44,993 bases of DNA from Candidatus Dojkabacteria bacterium (lineage in GTDB: Bacteria > Patescibacteriota > Dojkabacteria > GCA-002793355), in assembly GCA_030583825.1 (NCBI GenBank), contig CP129477.1, forward strand, positions 202,259-247,251, in the 5' to 3' direction. Shown piece by piece: positions 16,797 through 25,024 of this stretch. How positions within the stretch are numbered: the stretch's first letter is position 1; the number at the start of each line of letters is the position of its first letter. The notes under the pieces are model-generated. The model searched no databases. It was not told the DNA's origin and saw only the letters and a list, made by a program, of their open reading frames with translations. The position numbers and the translations under genes were made by a program.

Positions 16797-18728
16797 TTAC
16801 TTATCTCCAACGACTTCGCCTTCTACTGGCTCATCTGAAGATTTTTCGGTTGCATCTGTTGTTTCTGCATCGCCAGATGGTGCATCAGCTGGTGCTCCTT
16901 TATTTTCGGCAGAAGCCGCTTTATATGCCTTTTCTCCAACTGCTGACAATGCTTTGCTTAGCTCTTCTGTTTTTGCTTCCAGCTGAGTTTTATCAACCTG
17001 AGCTGCATCTTTTGTCAAAAGTTCGCGGACTTCTTTTACTAAGCCTTCAATTTGAGACTTATCTTCCGCAGAAACTTTATCCTTCATATCGTTCAAAGTC
17101 TTTTCTGCAATGAAGGTCATTGAATCTGCTTTGTTACGAAGCTCGGCAAACTCTTTTTTCTGCTTATCTTCGTCAGCATGTTTTTGTGCTTCATCTACAA
17201 GCTGTGAGATTTCTGAATCAGTTAAGCCGGTTGATGCCGTAATTGTGACTTTTTGCTCTTTTCCTGTTGCAGTATCCTTTGCACTGACATTCAAAATACC
17301 GTTTGCATCAATATTGTATGAAATTTCAATCTGAGGAATTCCTCGCGGTGCCGGCGGAATTCCATCTAAAATGAATCGTGCAAGCGTTTTATTGTCTGCT
17401 GCCATTGGACGTTCTCCTTGCAAAACATGAATTTCTGCAGATGGTTGATTATCTGATGCGGTCGTAAATGTCTGCTTCTTTTCTACAGGAATCGTTGTGT
17501 TTCGAGGAATCAATACTGTCATAACACTTCCCATTGTTTCGATACCAAGTGACAACGGTGTTACATCCAAAAGAGTAATATCGGTAACGTCACCTTTCAA
17601 AATACCTGCCTGAACTGCTGCTCCAACTGCAACAACTTCGTCTGGGTTCAAATCCTGCTTTGGCTCTTTTCCAAAAATCTCTTTTACTTTCTCGCGAACT
17701 GACGGCATTCGAGACATACCACCAACAAGAATAATGTCACCAATTTCACTTGCCGAAACTTTTGCATCTGACAAAGCATCCAAACATGGCTGCTTTAATC
17801 TTTCTGTCAGTTCTGCTGTTAATTTCTCTAATTCAGCGCGAGTCATTTTTCGCATTAAATGCTTTGGCCCTTCTTTTGTTGCGGTAATATACGGAACGTT
17901 TATATTCGTTTCCATTGCCTGTGAAAGCTCGATTTTTGCTTTTTCGGCTGCTTCCTTTAATCGTTGCAATGCTGCGCGATCTTCAGTTAAATCAACATTT
18001 TCTTTATCTTTAAATTCTTTTACAAGCATATCAATGAGTGCCTGATCATAGTCGTCTCCACCTAAGTGAGTGTCTCCACGGGTTGAAAGTACTTCAAATA
18101 CGCCATCGCCAACTTCAAGAATGGATACGTCGAATGTTCCACCACCAAGGTCGAACACTGCGATTTTTCCTTCACGATTTTTATCAAGTCCGTATGCAAG
18201 CGCTGCTGCTGTTGGCTCATTCACGATTCGCTGGACATTTAAGCCTGCAATTTTTCCTGCGTCTTTTGTTGCCTGACGTTGCGAGTCGTCGAAATATGCT
18301 GGAACTGTAATAACTGCTTCTGTAATAGTTTCTCCAAAGTATGCTTCTGCATCTTGCTTGAGCTTTTGAAGCACACGTGCAGAGATTTCCTGAGGTTTGT
18401 ACCAACGATCACCCATTTTTACTTCGACTCCGCCATTTTTATCTTCTCGCATTTCAAATGGGAACAGTTTTACGTCTTGTTGCACTTCTTCATCTTTCCA
18501 GCGGCGACCAATTAAACGCTTTAAAGAAAACAATGTGTTCTTTGGATTTAAAATAGCCTGATTCTTTGCAGGAATGCCAACTAACAATTCTCCTTCGGCA
18601 GTTTCTGACACAATAGAAGGAGTTAAATCTGACCCTTGTTGGTTAGGGATAACGCGAGGTGAACCACCTTGCATAATTGCCATGACCGAGTTTGTTGTTC
18701 CAAGGTCAATACCAAGAATTTTGCTCAT
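16797..18728 (-). CDS. dnaK: Chaperone DnaK (Hsp70)
   Basis: A 643-residue, full-length Hsp70. It has the N-terminal nucleotide-binding motif [12 protein letters not shown], phosphate loops such as [15 protein letters not shown], and the [14 protein letters not shown] adenosine site. The linker ([11 protein letters not shown]) and substrate-binding domain follow, and the tail is acidic and Gln/Asp/Glu-rich. It binds unfolded proteins in the cytoplasm with ATP and works with GrpE, encoded 20 bases upstream. There is no DnaJ gene next to it, so the J-protein must be elsewhere. Expression is likely linked to the CIRCE-like site before grpE. Confidence 0.97.
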   Translation of the reverse strand: MSKILGIDLGTTNSVMAIMQGGSPRVIPNQQGSDLTPSIVSETAEGELLVGIPAKNQAILNPKNTLFSLKRLIGRRWKDEEVQQDVKLFPFEMREDKNGGVEVKMGDRWYKPQEISARVLQKLKQDAEAYFGETITEAVITVPAYFDDSQRQATKDAGKIAGLNVQRIVNEPTAAALAYGLDKNREGKIAVFDLGGGTFDVSILEVGDGVFEVLSTRGDTHLGGDDYDQALIDMLVKEFKDKENVDLTEDRAALQRLKEAAEKAKIELSQAMETNINVPYITATKEGPKHLMRKMTRAELEKLTAELTERLKQPCLDALSDAKVSASEIGDIILVGGMSRMPSVREKVKEIFGKEPKQDLNPDEVVAVGAAVQAGILKGDVTDITLLDVTPLSLGIETMGSVMTVLIPRNTTIPVEKKQTFTTASDNQPSAEIHVLQGERPMAADNKTLARFILDGIPPAPRGIPQIEISYNIDANGILNVSAKDTATGKEQKVTITASTGLTDSEISQLVDEAQKHADEDKQKKEFAELRNKADSMTFIAEKTLNDMKDKVSAEDKSQIEGLVKEVRELLTKDAAQVDKTQLEAKTEELSKALSAVGEKAYKAASAENKGAPADAPSGDAETTDATEKSSDEPVEGEVVGDK

Positions 18729-18748
18729 GATTGAAAATAAAAATTAAA

Positions 18749-19363
18749 TTATGATTTTTTAAATATCATTACCCTTGCAGGTTTGATTAACACGTCATTA
18801 ATTGAATATCCCGGCTGAACGGTTGATGCAACTTTCCCATCTTTTTCTGCGTCTGGAATAATTCCTACAACTTCTGCCTTGCCTGGATCATATGCGTCAC
18901 CGTCATTAAAACGAATTTCTGTAATTTCGTGCTTTTTTAGGAGATCTCGATACTTTGCAATAATGCCTTCTAATCCGACAACATACGAATTTTCACGAAG
19001 TTCTTTTGGGAGCTGCTCAAGACCAAAGTAAAGGTCTGTGAACAAATCTATTAAATCTTTAAACACTGCTCTTTTAATGAGCGAAGATGTAAATTCACGC
19101 TGAGTATCTACTTCACGAAGCATATTTTGATAATCCGCCAATGCAGATTTGAGCTTTGTTTCAGTGTCTTGAACTTTTGACTCAAGCTCGCTAATACGGG
19201 CTTCTAGTTTGTCTGACAATGAGTTACTTTGCGAAGATTGTGCTGACTTTGTTGACGGTTTTTCTTCTTGCAAATCAGTTGCATTAAGGTTTCCTTCTGT
19301 TACAGGCTGTTGCAAGTTACTTGCATTATCATTTTTTTGCTTATTATCTTCGTCTTGAGACAT
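18749..19363 (-). CDS. grpE: Nucleotide exchange factor GrpE
   Basis: A 204-residue protein. The first 60 residues are polar and disordered-looking, followed by a coiled-coil region (about 50-110, with SDKLEARISELESKVQDTETK) and the C-terminal beta domain ending YSINDVLIKPARVMIFKKS. The stretch GIIAKYRDLLKKHEITEI is typical of GrpE. It opens the DnaK nucleotide pocket. It precedes dnaK in the same direction with a 20-base gap, and the CIRCE-like site ends two bases before its ATG. No Shine-Dalgarno is visible. Confidence 0.93.
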   Translation of the reverse strand: MSQDEDNKQKNDNASNLQQPVTEGNLNATDLQEEKPSTKSAQSSQSNSLSDKLEARISELESKVQDTETKLKSALADYQNMLREVDTQREFTSSLIKRAVFKDLIDLFTDLYFGLEQLPKELRENSYVVGLEGIIAKYRDLLKKHEITEIRFNDGDAYDPGKAEVVGIIPDAEKDGKVASTVQPGYSINDVLIKPARVMIFKKS

Positions 19364-19365
19364 TG

Positions 19366-19392
19366 CTAGCAGTCTTATATTAGAACTGCTAA
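19366..19392 (-). promoter_or_regulatory. CIRCE-like operator (HrcA site) before grpE
   Basis: On the minus strand TTAGCAGTT, nine bases, GACTGCTAG. The consensus is TTAGCACTC-N9-GAGTGCTAA. Fourteen of eighteen arm bases match, the spacer is exactly nine, and one of the changes is symmetrical (C to G on one arm, G to C on the other). It lies 2-28 bases before the grpE ATG. HrcA is the repressor that would bind here; its gene is not in the window. Confidence 0.75.
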
Positions 19393-19483
19393 GATGTTAA
19401 CATGTCGAGCTCGAATCTGCAAGTGTTTCGCCGTAGGATTGCACTATCTAAGCCAAGCCTTACTGAGCTCTTTAGCTGGAAAC

Positions 19484-20575
19484 TTACTTCTTCAACGTGT
19501 TATATAACTGCTTAATAAGTTGTACGACAACCGGTGTTGGAAGCAAGCTATGATATTTCACGCCGTGCTCTTCAACAACCCATGATTCTTGCGCGGTAAC
19601 AACTTCTTTTTTATCATTTAGAGAGTAAGAGTATGCAGGGGTTAGTTCATACTCATGAACATAATCCAAGGCTTTATCGGCTTCAAGAGCATTGAATAGC
19701 TCAATTTTTGGAACACCATACAGGTTTTTTGCTCGTTCCATAAGCTGCACATCCATCATAATTCGCTGTTTAATTGGCTCAATTCCAAGTTCATCGCCTT
19801 CTTTTTTGACCATTCTTCCACCTTTACAACCTGGTTGGTCACAGTTTAGGTAGAATTCTTTTGTTGCTTCGTCGTAACCGACTTTCTGCGTTGGAAGCAA
19901 TACCATATTTCGTGGCGTTTTACATTCTGGGCAGATAACACGGTGCTTAATTCTTTCGTCAAGAACAGTTAAAGGAGCATTAATAAGTACAAAGATATCG
20001 GGGTCTTGACGATAGTTAATCAATTCGCGGAAGTACAGCGAGTATGAAACCTGATCAAGATTGCGTGGAAATCCATCAACAAATACTGTTTTCTTTGGAA
20101 CGCTGTCAATTGCACGTTTAATAAGTGTCAGTACAAATTCCGTAGGAATAAGGGACTGTGTTGTTCTTGCAAGCAATGCAGCAAATACTTCATCTAAGTG
20201 CATGTATCCTCGATAGTTTTCTAATGCATATTTGTACAGCGCTGAATTCTTCTCTTCTGCACGGTACTCTTCTTCTGCTGCGCGGACTAAATCACCGACA
20301 CTCACGTGAGTAAAATAATCTCCACCAAGAGCTTCCTGAAGTCCTTTCGTATATGTTCCCTTTCCTGCATTTTTTGGAGCAAGCATGTATGCAATAAAGG
20401 TGTTTTCTGCGAGGTATTCTCTCAACCAGGCAATTTCTTTGCCAACAACATGGCTAAAGTACAAGCGACGACCTTCTGGATCAAGCAAATTAAAAGTATG
20501 ATCGTGACCCTGCTCTCCATCCTTTGTTGAAAGCCAAGTGTAATCAACTGAATATTTAAACCATGGAATATCCAT
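19484..20575 (-). CDS. Adenylate-kinase-like protein with zinc lid
   Basis: A 363-residue protein, much longer than typical Adk (about 215). The P-loop APKNAGKGTYT sits at residues 66-76, after a 60-residue N-terminal extension. The loop reads A-P-K-N-A-G-K-G-T instead of the usual G-x-P-G-A-G-K-G-T. VFVDGFPRNLDQVSYS (about 165-180) is the conserved NMP-binding strand. The lid has CPEC (215-218) and CDQPGC (245-250), a likely zinc site. The C-terminal 70 residues are not part of a normal Adk. It may be a nucleoside monophosphate kinase paralogue. Its neighbours grpE-dnaK lie downstream across a 120-base gap. Confidence 0.7.
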   Translation of the reverse strand: MDIPWFKYSVDYTWLSTKDGEQGHDHTFNLLDPEGRRLYFSHVVGKEIAWLREYLAENTFIAYMLAPKNAGKGTYTKGLQEALGGDYFTHVSVGDLVRAAEEEYRAEEKNSALYKYALENYRGYMHLDEVFAALLARTTQSLIPTEFVLTLIKRAIDSVPKKTVFVDGFPRNLDQVSYSLYFRELINYRQDPDIFVLINAPLTVLDERIKHRVICPECKTPRNMVLLPTQKVGYDEATKEFYLNCDQPGCKGGRMVKKEGDELGIEPIKQRIMMDVQLMERAKNLYGVPKIELFNALEADKALDYVHEYELTPAYSYSLNDKKEVVTAQESWVVEEHGVKYHSLLPTPVVVQLIKQLYNTLKK

Positions 20576-20613
20576 AACATTTAATAATTAACTTATATTG
20601 AATGTGCCTAAAT

Positions 20614-22143
20614 CTACCGAGAAGTGCGGGTAACAAATTGTGTTGAGTATTTTTCAACAGGTGCAAAATCATCGGTAAATTCAATAGAAGATTCAGGAAT
20701 TTCCAGTACCTGAATATTTGAAAGAAAACGTTCTGCTTCAGAATGATACGTATCTGTTTTAACTTCAATATCTTGCTTGCTTGCAATGATAATAATGTTA
20801 TTGGGCTGTTCCGCGGGAATATTTTCTACCGGAATCATTACTGCATAAGGAAAATCCTGCTGCATGCTTTTATACAGTGAGCCCATATACTCTTTGCCAA
20901 GTTTGTCTGTTGTAGAAATAACATTCGCAATGACAACGCCATTTTCGGCAGTGAGTTTAGAAATGCCATTCATAGCTTCTTTTGTAATCAAATGAAAAGG
21001 AATTGTATATAATGAACGATAGACATCCATAAAAACAACATCGTACGGTTCTCCCGAGTAATTATTTACAAATGTACGCGCATCCTCATTATAAAGCGTT
21101 ATATTTGGAGAAGGCTGATAATAAAAATACTTGCGGGAAATCTCTTCAAGTTGTGCATCAATCTCGATTACATCAATGTGCGCATCCGGAAATAGTTGTA
21201 CCAAGTGGCTAGGCATCGTCATTGCTCCCCCGCCAAGCACTAAAATTCTTTTTGGATTTTCAACAAATACATCGGTAAGATAGGTACTCTTTGTATAGTT
21301 AAATACTGGTTCTAGTGGATTTTCGGGATACACTGCCGAGCTAAATTCTGCATTAATCTGTAGTACGCGAATGTCTCTGCCATTGCGAGTACCATCCATC
21401 ACCCAAATTCTGCCGTATAAGGTATCTATATCTGCAAAGGTAGTAGGAAATAGCATTCCCATAAATGCTGGGAGAAGCATCGCAAGTACAATTCCAATAA
21501 GAGTTGCCGTACGCATTGGCCATGTGACAAGAAGCAATCCGAGCAACACAAGAATTCCTGCGCAAGCATAGAGCAATACTGTTGTACCGAACATACTAAT
21601 GAGAAGAAATCCTCCCAGAAATGTGCCTAAAATTGAGCCGACGGTACCGAGTGAATACATTCGCCCAATAAATGGGCCAGATTCTTTATCTGATAATTGA
21701 TGAATTCCGATAGATACTGCAAATGGCGAGACAATTCCCATGAGCGCCACCGGCGCACCGAAGAGAACTAATGCCCCAATAATTGAGTTAACGCGCACAT
21801 CTGCACCAAGACGAATGACCTCAAGAATGTGATTGTTAAGAAGTGTCGCTGTGAATAATGCAGTAGCAGCACCTATAAAGACAAGACCCAAAGTTTCCTT
21901 TGTTTTGGACATGTCAATTTTTGACGAAAGTCGGCCTCCAAGCCAATATCCAAAGCTGAGTGCACCTAGAAGTACGGCAATTATTGCCGTCCAAGTAATA
22001 GAGGATGTTCCAAAGTAAGGAGCAAGTATACGAGACGCAAGCAACTCGACGATCATGACGATTGCGCCATTGATGAAGACAATTATTTCAAGAAGTGGAA
22101 TTTTTCGAATGAGAGGATTTATTTTCTCTCGAAGAAACTGCAT
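20614..22143 (-). CDS. Membrane-fused spermidine-synthase-like protein
   Basis: A 509-residue protein in two parts. The first 220 or so residues form about seven to eight membrane segments (for example FGYWLGGRLSS, VALMGIVSPFAVSIGIH), like the MFS-type part of fused MFS/spermidine synthases. Residues about 290-430 are a Rossmann aminopropyl-transferase-like domain: RILVLGGGAMTMPSHLV, then HIDVIEIDAQLEEISRKYF, then EDARTFVNNYSGEPYDVVFMDVY. This is the SAM-like binding site and the D-V-Y catalytic stretch. Such proteins are widespread, with unknown substrates. The start ATG follows a TATAAT by six bases. Confidence 0.8.
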   Translation of the reverse strand: MQFLREKINPLIRKIPLLEIIVFINGAIVMIVELLASRILAPYFGTSSITWTAIIAVLLGALSFGYWLGGRLSSKIDMSKTKETLGLVFIGAATALFTATLLNNHILEVIRLGADVRVNSIIGALVLFGAPVALMGIVSPFAVSIGIHQLSDKESGPFIGRMYSLGTVGSILGTFLGGFLLISMFGTTVLLYACAGILVLLGLLLVTWPMRTATLIGIVLAMLLPAFMGMLFPTTFADIDTLYGRIWVMDGTRNGRDIRVLQINAEFSSAVYPENPLEPVFNYTKSTYLTDVFVENPKRILVLGGGAMTMPSHLVQLFPDAHIDVIEIDAQLEEISRKYFYYQPSPNITLYNEDARTFVNNYSGEPYDVVFMDVYRSLYTIPFHLITKEAMNGISKLTAENGVVIANVISTTDKLGKEYMGSLYKSMQQDFPYAVMIPVENIPAEQPNNIIIIASKQDIEVKTDTYHSEAERFLSNIQVLEIPESSIEFTDDFAPVEKYSTQFVTRTSR

Positions 22144-22149
22144 ATGTGG

Positions 22150-22155
22150 ATTATA
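22150..22155 (-). promoter_or_regulatory. -10 box (TATAAT) 6 bp before the ATG at 22143
   Basis: TATAAT on the minus strand six bases before the ATG of the spermidine-synthase-like gene. No good -35 hexamer is visible. The transcript would be leaderless. Confidence 0.45.
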
Positions 22156-22241
22156 TCATTAATTGCAACGAGCTTGTTTGCTGGAGGAATTGCATATGAG
22201 GATATATGTGGAGGGAGTCGGTCACTTCGCATTTTATTACA

Positions 22242-22315
22242 TGCACCCGGAGGGAGTCGAACCCCCAACCGCGTGGTTCGAAGCCACGTACTCTATCCTG
22301 TTGAGCTACGGGTGC
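22242..22315 (-). tRNA. tRNA-Arg (anticodon TCG)
   Basis: On the minus strand the acceptor GCACCCG pairs with CGGGTGC, discriminator A. The anticodon stem CGTGG/CCACG has the loop CTTCGAA, anticodon TCG (reads CGA). The T arm is GGGGG TTCGACT CCCTC. Length 74. The 3' CCA is not encoded. A TATAAT lies seven bases before the 5' end, so the transcript may begin at the mature 5' end. Confidence 0.95.
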
Positions 22316-22322
22316 ACAATGA

Positions 22323-22328
22323 ATTATA
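22323..22328 (-). promoter_or_regulatory. -10 box (TATAAT) 7 bp before tRNA-Arg
   Basis: TATAAT on the minus strand, seven bases from the first tRNA base, the normal distance to a transcription start. RNase P processing may not be needed. No clear -35. Confidence 0.55.
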
Positions 22329-22410
22329 TCGCATTTTGTGCAAGATTGCGACATACAACGATAGGTTTTACGGGGGCTCTGGTACGGTAGGAACATTAGT
22401 AAGAATCGGG

Positions 22411-22416
22411 TATAAT
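22411..22416 (+). promoter_or_regulatory. -10 box (TATAAT) 5 bp before ATG: leaderless start
   Basis: TATAAT directly precedes the ATG at 22422 with a five-base gap. This box decides the start chosen for the CapA-like gene, which otherwise has no ribosome-binding site. No good -35 seen. Confidence 0.5.
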
Positions 22417-22421
22417 GATGG

Positions 22422-24248
22422 ATGTTTAACTTACGAACAAGGACAAAGTCCGCCTCAAATCCAACAAAAATTATTAGTGTTCCTCGTCCCACTGTCATGC
22501 CACGAAGACCAATAAAAACAACGCCTTCTCGTGGAAATAATATACGAACAAAAGATCCCAAATCGCGAAAGTTTTCGTGGAAGCGCGTTTGGATTGGCGT
22601 TATTGGAGGATTTCTTATTCTTACCGCAGTTCTCTACCTTCTTGGAAACCCAGTTGCACGTTCGTCTGTAAATTTTATTCTTGGATTGAACCGTCCGGCA
22701 AAATTTGAGTACACGCAATTCTCAATCGCATTTGATGGAAATATTGCTCCAGACCTCAAAGCAAAATTTACTGAAAAACTATCTCCCGTAGAATACGAAG
22801 GTACAAAACGTTTTACATTCACAGATAATGCGGCAGAAGCAGATTTTCTTGTCACTGTTATCTCAGGTCATGAACCAAAAGACGATAAAATGCAAACTGT
22901 TTACAAATCATATTTAGTTCCTGCAGGACATTTGTACTGGATTCGCGACAATATCAATAAAGATGACTTGAAAACTATTGATGTTGGAACTACCAAAGCA
23001 TTTGAAAGTATTGCAAACAAAGTTCTTTCTGAAGCATTCGGAGCACAAATTACCGTCAAAGCTCAGGATAACCTCGGTGACTATCTCGCACAGGGAGAAA
23101 ATAGATCGGGAATTATTGATATCAGCGAACTCAACCGCAACTTTAAACTACTCCAACTTGATGGCAAGTACTTTCTCGATACTGCACCAGAAGGCGCTAT
23201 TCCTTATTCGATCGCGGTAAAACGTGGAAAAGCAAAGAAATTTTCCGGAAGTGATGTTATTTCTTATTGGATTCAACAATCTCTCAGCGCAGAATTTCAT
23301 AAAGATGATGTACTCAAAGTAAATATGACCGGAGTGACAGCAATTAGCCGTGGATTGGCAATTCGAACAAATAATGCAAAAAATGGCGGATACGCCGCAG
23401 AAAAAATCGGAGACTTTCTCGCCGATGCAGACTTAACTCATACGTCTAACGAAGTATCATTTGTAGACGGCTGCTCTCCCGCAGGAAGTACCATGAGTTT
23501 TTGTTCCCATCCTTCGTATATAGAAGCTTTGGAAAAAAGTGGTATTGATATTGTTGAGCTTACCGGAAACCATAACAACGATTACGGCGCAAGCTGGAAC
23601 ACAAAAACAATCGAAACATACAAATCAAAAGGTTGGGACTACTTTGGTGGAGGACTAAACGCAGCAGATGCGGCAAAAATTCTCTACAAAGATATGAAAG
23701 ATACAAAACTTGCATTTGTGGGATATGATTATTACGATACAATTTTAGGAACCGGCGCACTTGCCGGAGCAAACAGAGCCGGAGCAAATTCATGGTCAGT
23801 AGATAAAGTAAAAAAAGATGTTGCGGAAGCAAGAGAAAACGGAGCGACTGTTGTCATCGTAACTATCCAGTATCAGGAATGTTGGGCTTATACAATCGGA
23901 AATACAATATGTTACGGGCCTATCGCAAGTCCAAACCAGGCACGAGACTTTCGAGCAGCAGCAGATGCTGGAGCAGATATTGTTATTGGAACACAAGCTC
24001 ACCAGCCACAAAGCTACGAAATCTATAACGGAAAAGTAATCTTTTATGGACTCGGGAATCTCTATTTTGACCAGGTTCAGTGGCTTGGAACCCGCCAGGG
24101 GCTCGTGCTTACGCACTACTTCTACAAAGGCCAATATATGACCACAAAACTGACTACGACAATTTACGACAATGATATGCGCACATATGTTACCGGTGGT
24201 ACAGAGCGAACACGGCTACTTAATCAAATTAAAAACGGTCGTCCATGA
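22422..24248 (+). CDS. CapA/PgsA-like metallophosphatase-fold protein
   Basis: A 608-residue protein. It has a basic N-terminus, a membrane anchor at about residues 45-65 (RVWIGVIGGFLILTAVLYLL), a roughly 240-residue extracytoplasmic region of unknown fold, then a C-terminal domain (about 295-600) of the CapA type. Motifs are VELTGNHNNDYG (around residues 377-388), WDYFGGGLNAADAAK, VVIVTIQYQECW, and DIVIGTQAHQPQSYEIYNGK with GLGNLYFDQ. In CapA relatives this fold is tied to poly-gamma-glutamate or other surface polymer export. The anchor places it outside. The start at 22422 follows a TATAAT by five bases. It overlaps the next gene by four bases (ATGA). Confidence 0.8.
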   Translation: MFNLRTRTKSASNPTKIISVPRPTVMPRRPIKTTPSRGNNIRTKDPKSRKFSWKRVWIGVIGGFLILTAVLYLLGNPVARSSVNFILGLNRPAKFEYTQFSIAFDGNIAPDLKAKFTEKLSPVEYEGTKRFTFTDNAAEADFLVTVISGHEPKDDKMQTVYKSYLVPAGHLYWIRDNINKDDLKTIDVGTTKAFESIANKVLSEAFGAQITVKAQDNLGDYLAQGENRSGIIDISELNRNFKLLQLDGKYFLDTAPEGAIPYSIAVKRGKAKKFSGSDVISYWIQQSLSAEFHKDDVLKVNMTGVTAISRGLAIRTNNAKNGGYAAEKIGDFLADADLTHTSNEVSFVDGCSPAGSTMSFCSHPSYIEALEKSGIDIVELTGNHNNDYGASWNTKTIETYKSKGWDYFGGGLNAADAAKILYKDMKDTKLAFVGYDYYDTILGTGALAGANRAGANSWSVDKVKKDVAEARENGATVVIVTIQYQECWAYTIGNTICYGPIASPNQARDFRAAADAGADIVIGTQAHQPQSYEIYNGKVIFYGLGNLYFDQVQWLGTRQGLVLTHYFYKGQYMTTKLTTTIYDNDMRTYVTGGTERTRLLNQIKNGRP

Positions 24249-25024
24249 ACGGGCGCGCGGCAATATTATTATCGGTTTCTATTTTCATCATTGGGCTAGG
24301 TGTTTTTGCATTCGGCGTATACGAAACAGTACGATACAATTCCGAGCTGGCTGCACGATCATTAACTGCACCCGGCACTACCGAAGAAGTAAATGCAAAC
24401 CAGCCAGATGAAAACAACGGAAATATTTCGCAGGAAATTCCATTACACACGACAACACCAAGTATTGAACCCTTGCCAGGAGATACTTCAACACCAACAA
24501 GTTCCCCAACACCATCTCCAACAGTAACAGTAGGGCCGACAATTTCTCCGACTGTTCCAGCATCTACACCAACGCCGGTACCAACAGCAAGTGCTGCAGG
24601 AAATTACAAAATGACACAGATTGTTACAAAAACACCGTCGTATCAGAACAATATGATTGAGTCAAAAATTGATGGAGTGCTTTCCATTCGTTCGGACGAC
24701 ACAGCTTCTTTACCATTAACATTTACTATTACCGGCACTGCGTATAATGTTGGGCCAGTAAAAATAACCGTTGGAGGAAGCGGAAGTGGTAACGCCGTTG
24801 GGCAATATTCGTCCGGATCAAAAGCTGTATCTGCAAGCGGAACATACACAATTAATTATGTTGTTACAGCTGCCGGCTTTTCGCAAAGAACAACGAAAGC
24901 AGAAGGAAACGTGATTTTAACGGCTAACTGCCCTGCTCCACATACAACTTGCACCGGAACACTCAAAATTTCAGACAAATCGGGGAAAACAAGTGACTAT
25001 TCATTTACAGCAAAACGGCAATAG
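24245..25024 (+). CDS. Anchored Thr/Pro-rich surface protein
   Basis: A 259-residue protein. Residues about 5-28 (AAILLSVSIFIIGLGVFAFGVYE) form a single membrane anchor. Residues about 45-115 are low-complexity Thr, Pro and Ser, a typical extended linker. Residues about 120-259 look like a beta-rich domain (for example TFTITGTAYNVGPVKITVGG and CPAPHTTCTGTLKI). No family is recognised with confidence. ATG overlaps the TGA of the CapA-like gene by four bases, so they are translated together. Its stop lies directly against the stop of the convergent LanM-like gene. Confidence 0.65.
   Translation: MNGRAAILLSVSIFIIGLGVFAFGVYETVRYNSELAARSLTAPGTTEEVNANQPDENNGNISQEIPLHTTTPSIEPLPGDTSTPTSSPTPSPTVTVGPTISPTVPASTPTPVPTASAAGNYKMTQIVTKTPSYQNNMIESKIDGVLSIRSDDTASLPLTFTITGTAYNVGPVKITVGGSGSGNAVGQYSSGSKAVSASGTYTINYVVTAAGFSQRTTKAEGNVILTANCPAPHTTCTGTLKISDKSGKTSDYSFTAKRQ

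Noticed and set aside
16797-18728. Several plus-strand frames within dnaK
   Set aside because: They are shadows of the dnaK gene in antisense frames with no independent support.
19364-19483. Terminator after the adenylate-kinase-like gene
   Set aside because: The 120-base gap before grpE shows no stable hairpin with a T-run; only the CIRCE-like dyad and a weak -35/-10 pair can be seen.
22144-22561. Open frames on both strands over 22144-22561
   Set aside because: They cross the tRNA-Arg gene and the start of the CapA-like gene and show no protein-like features.
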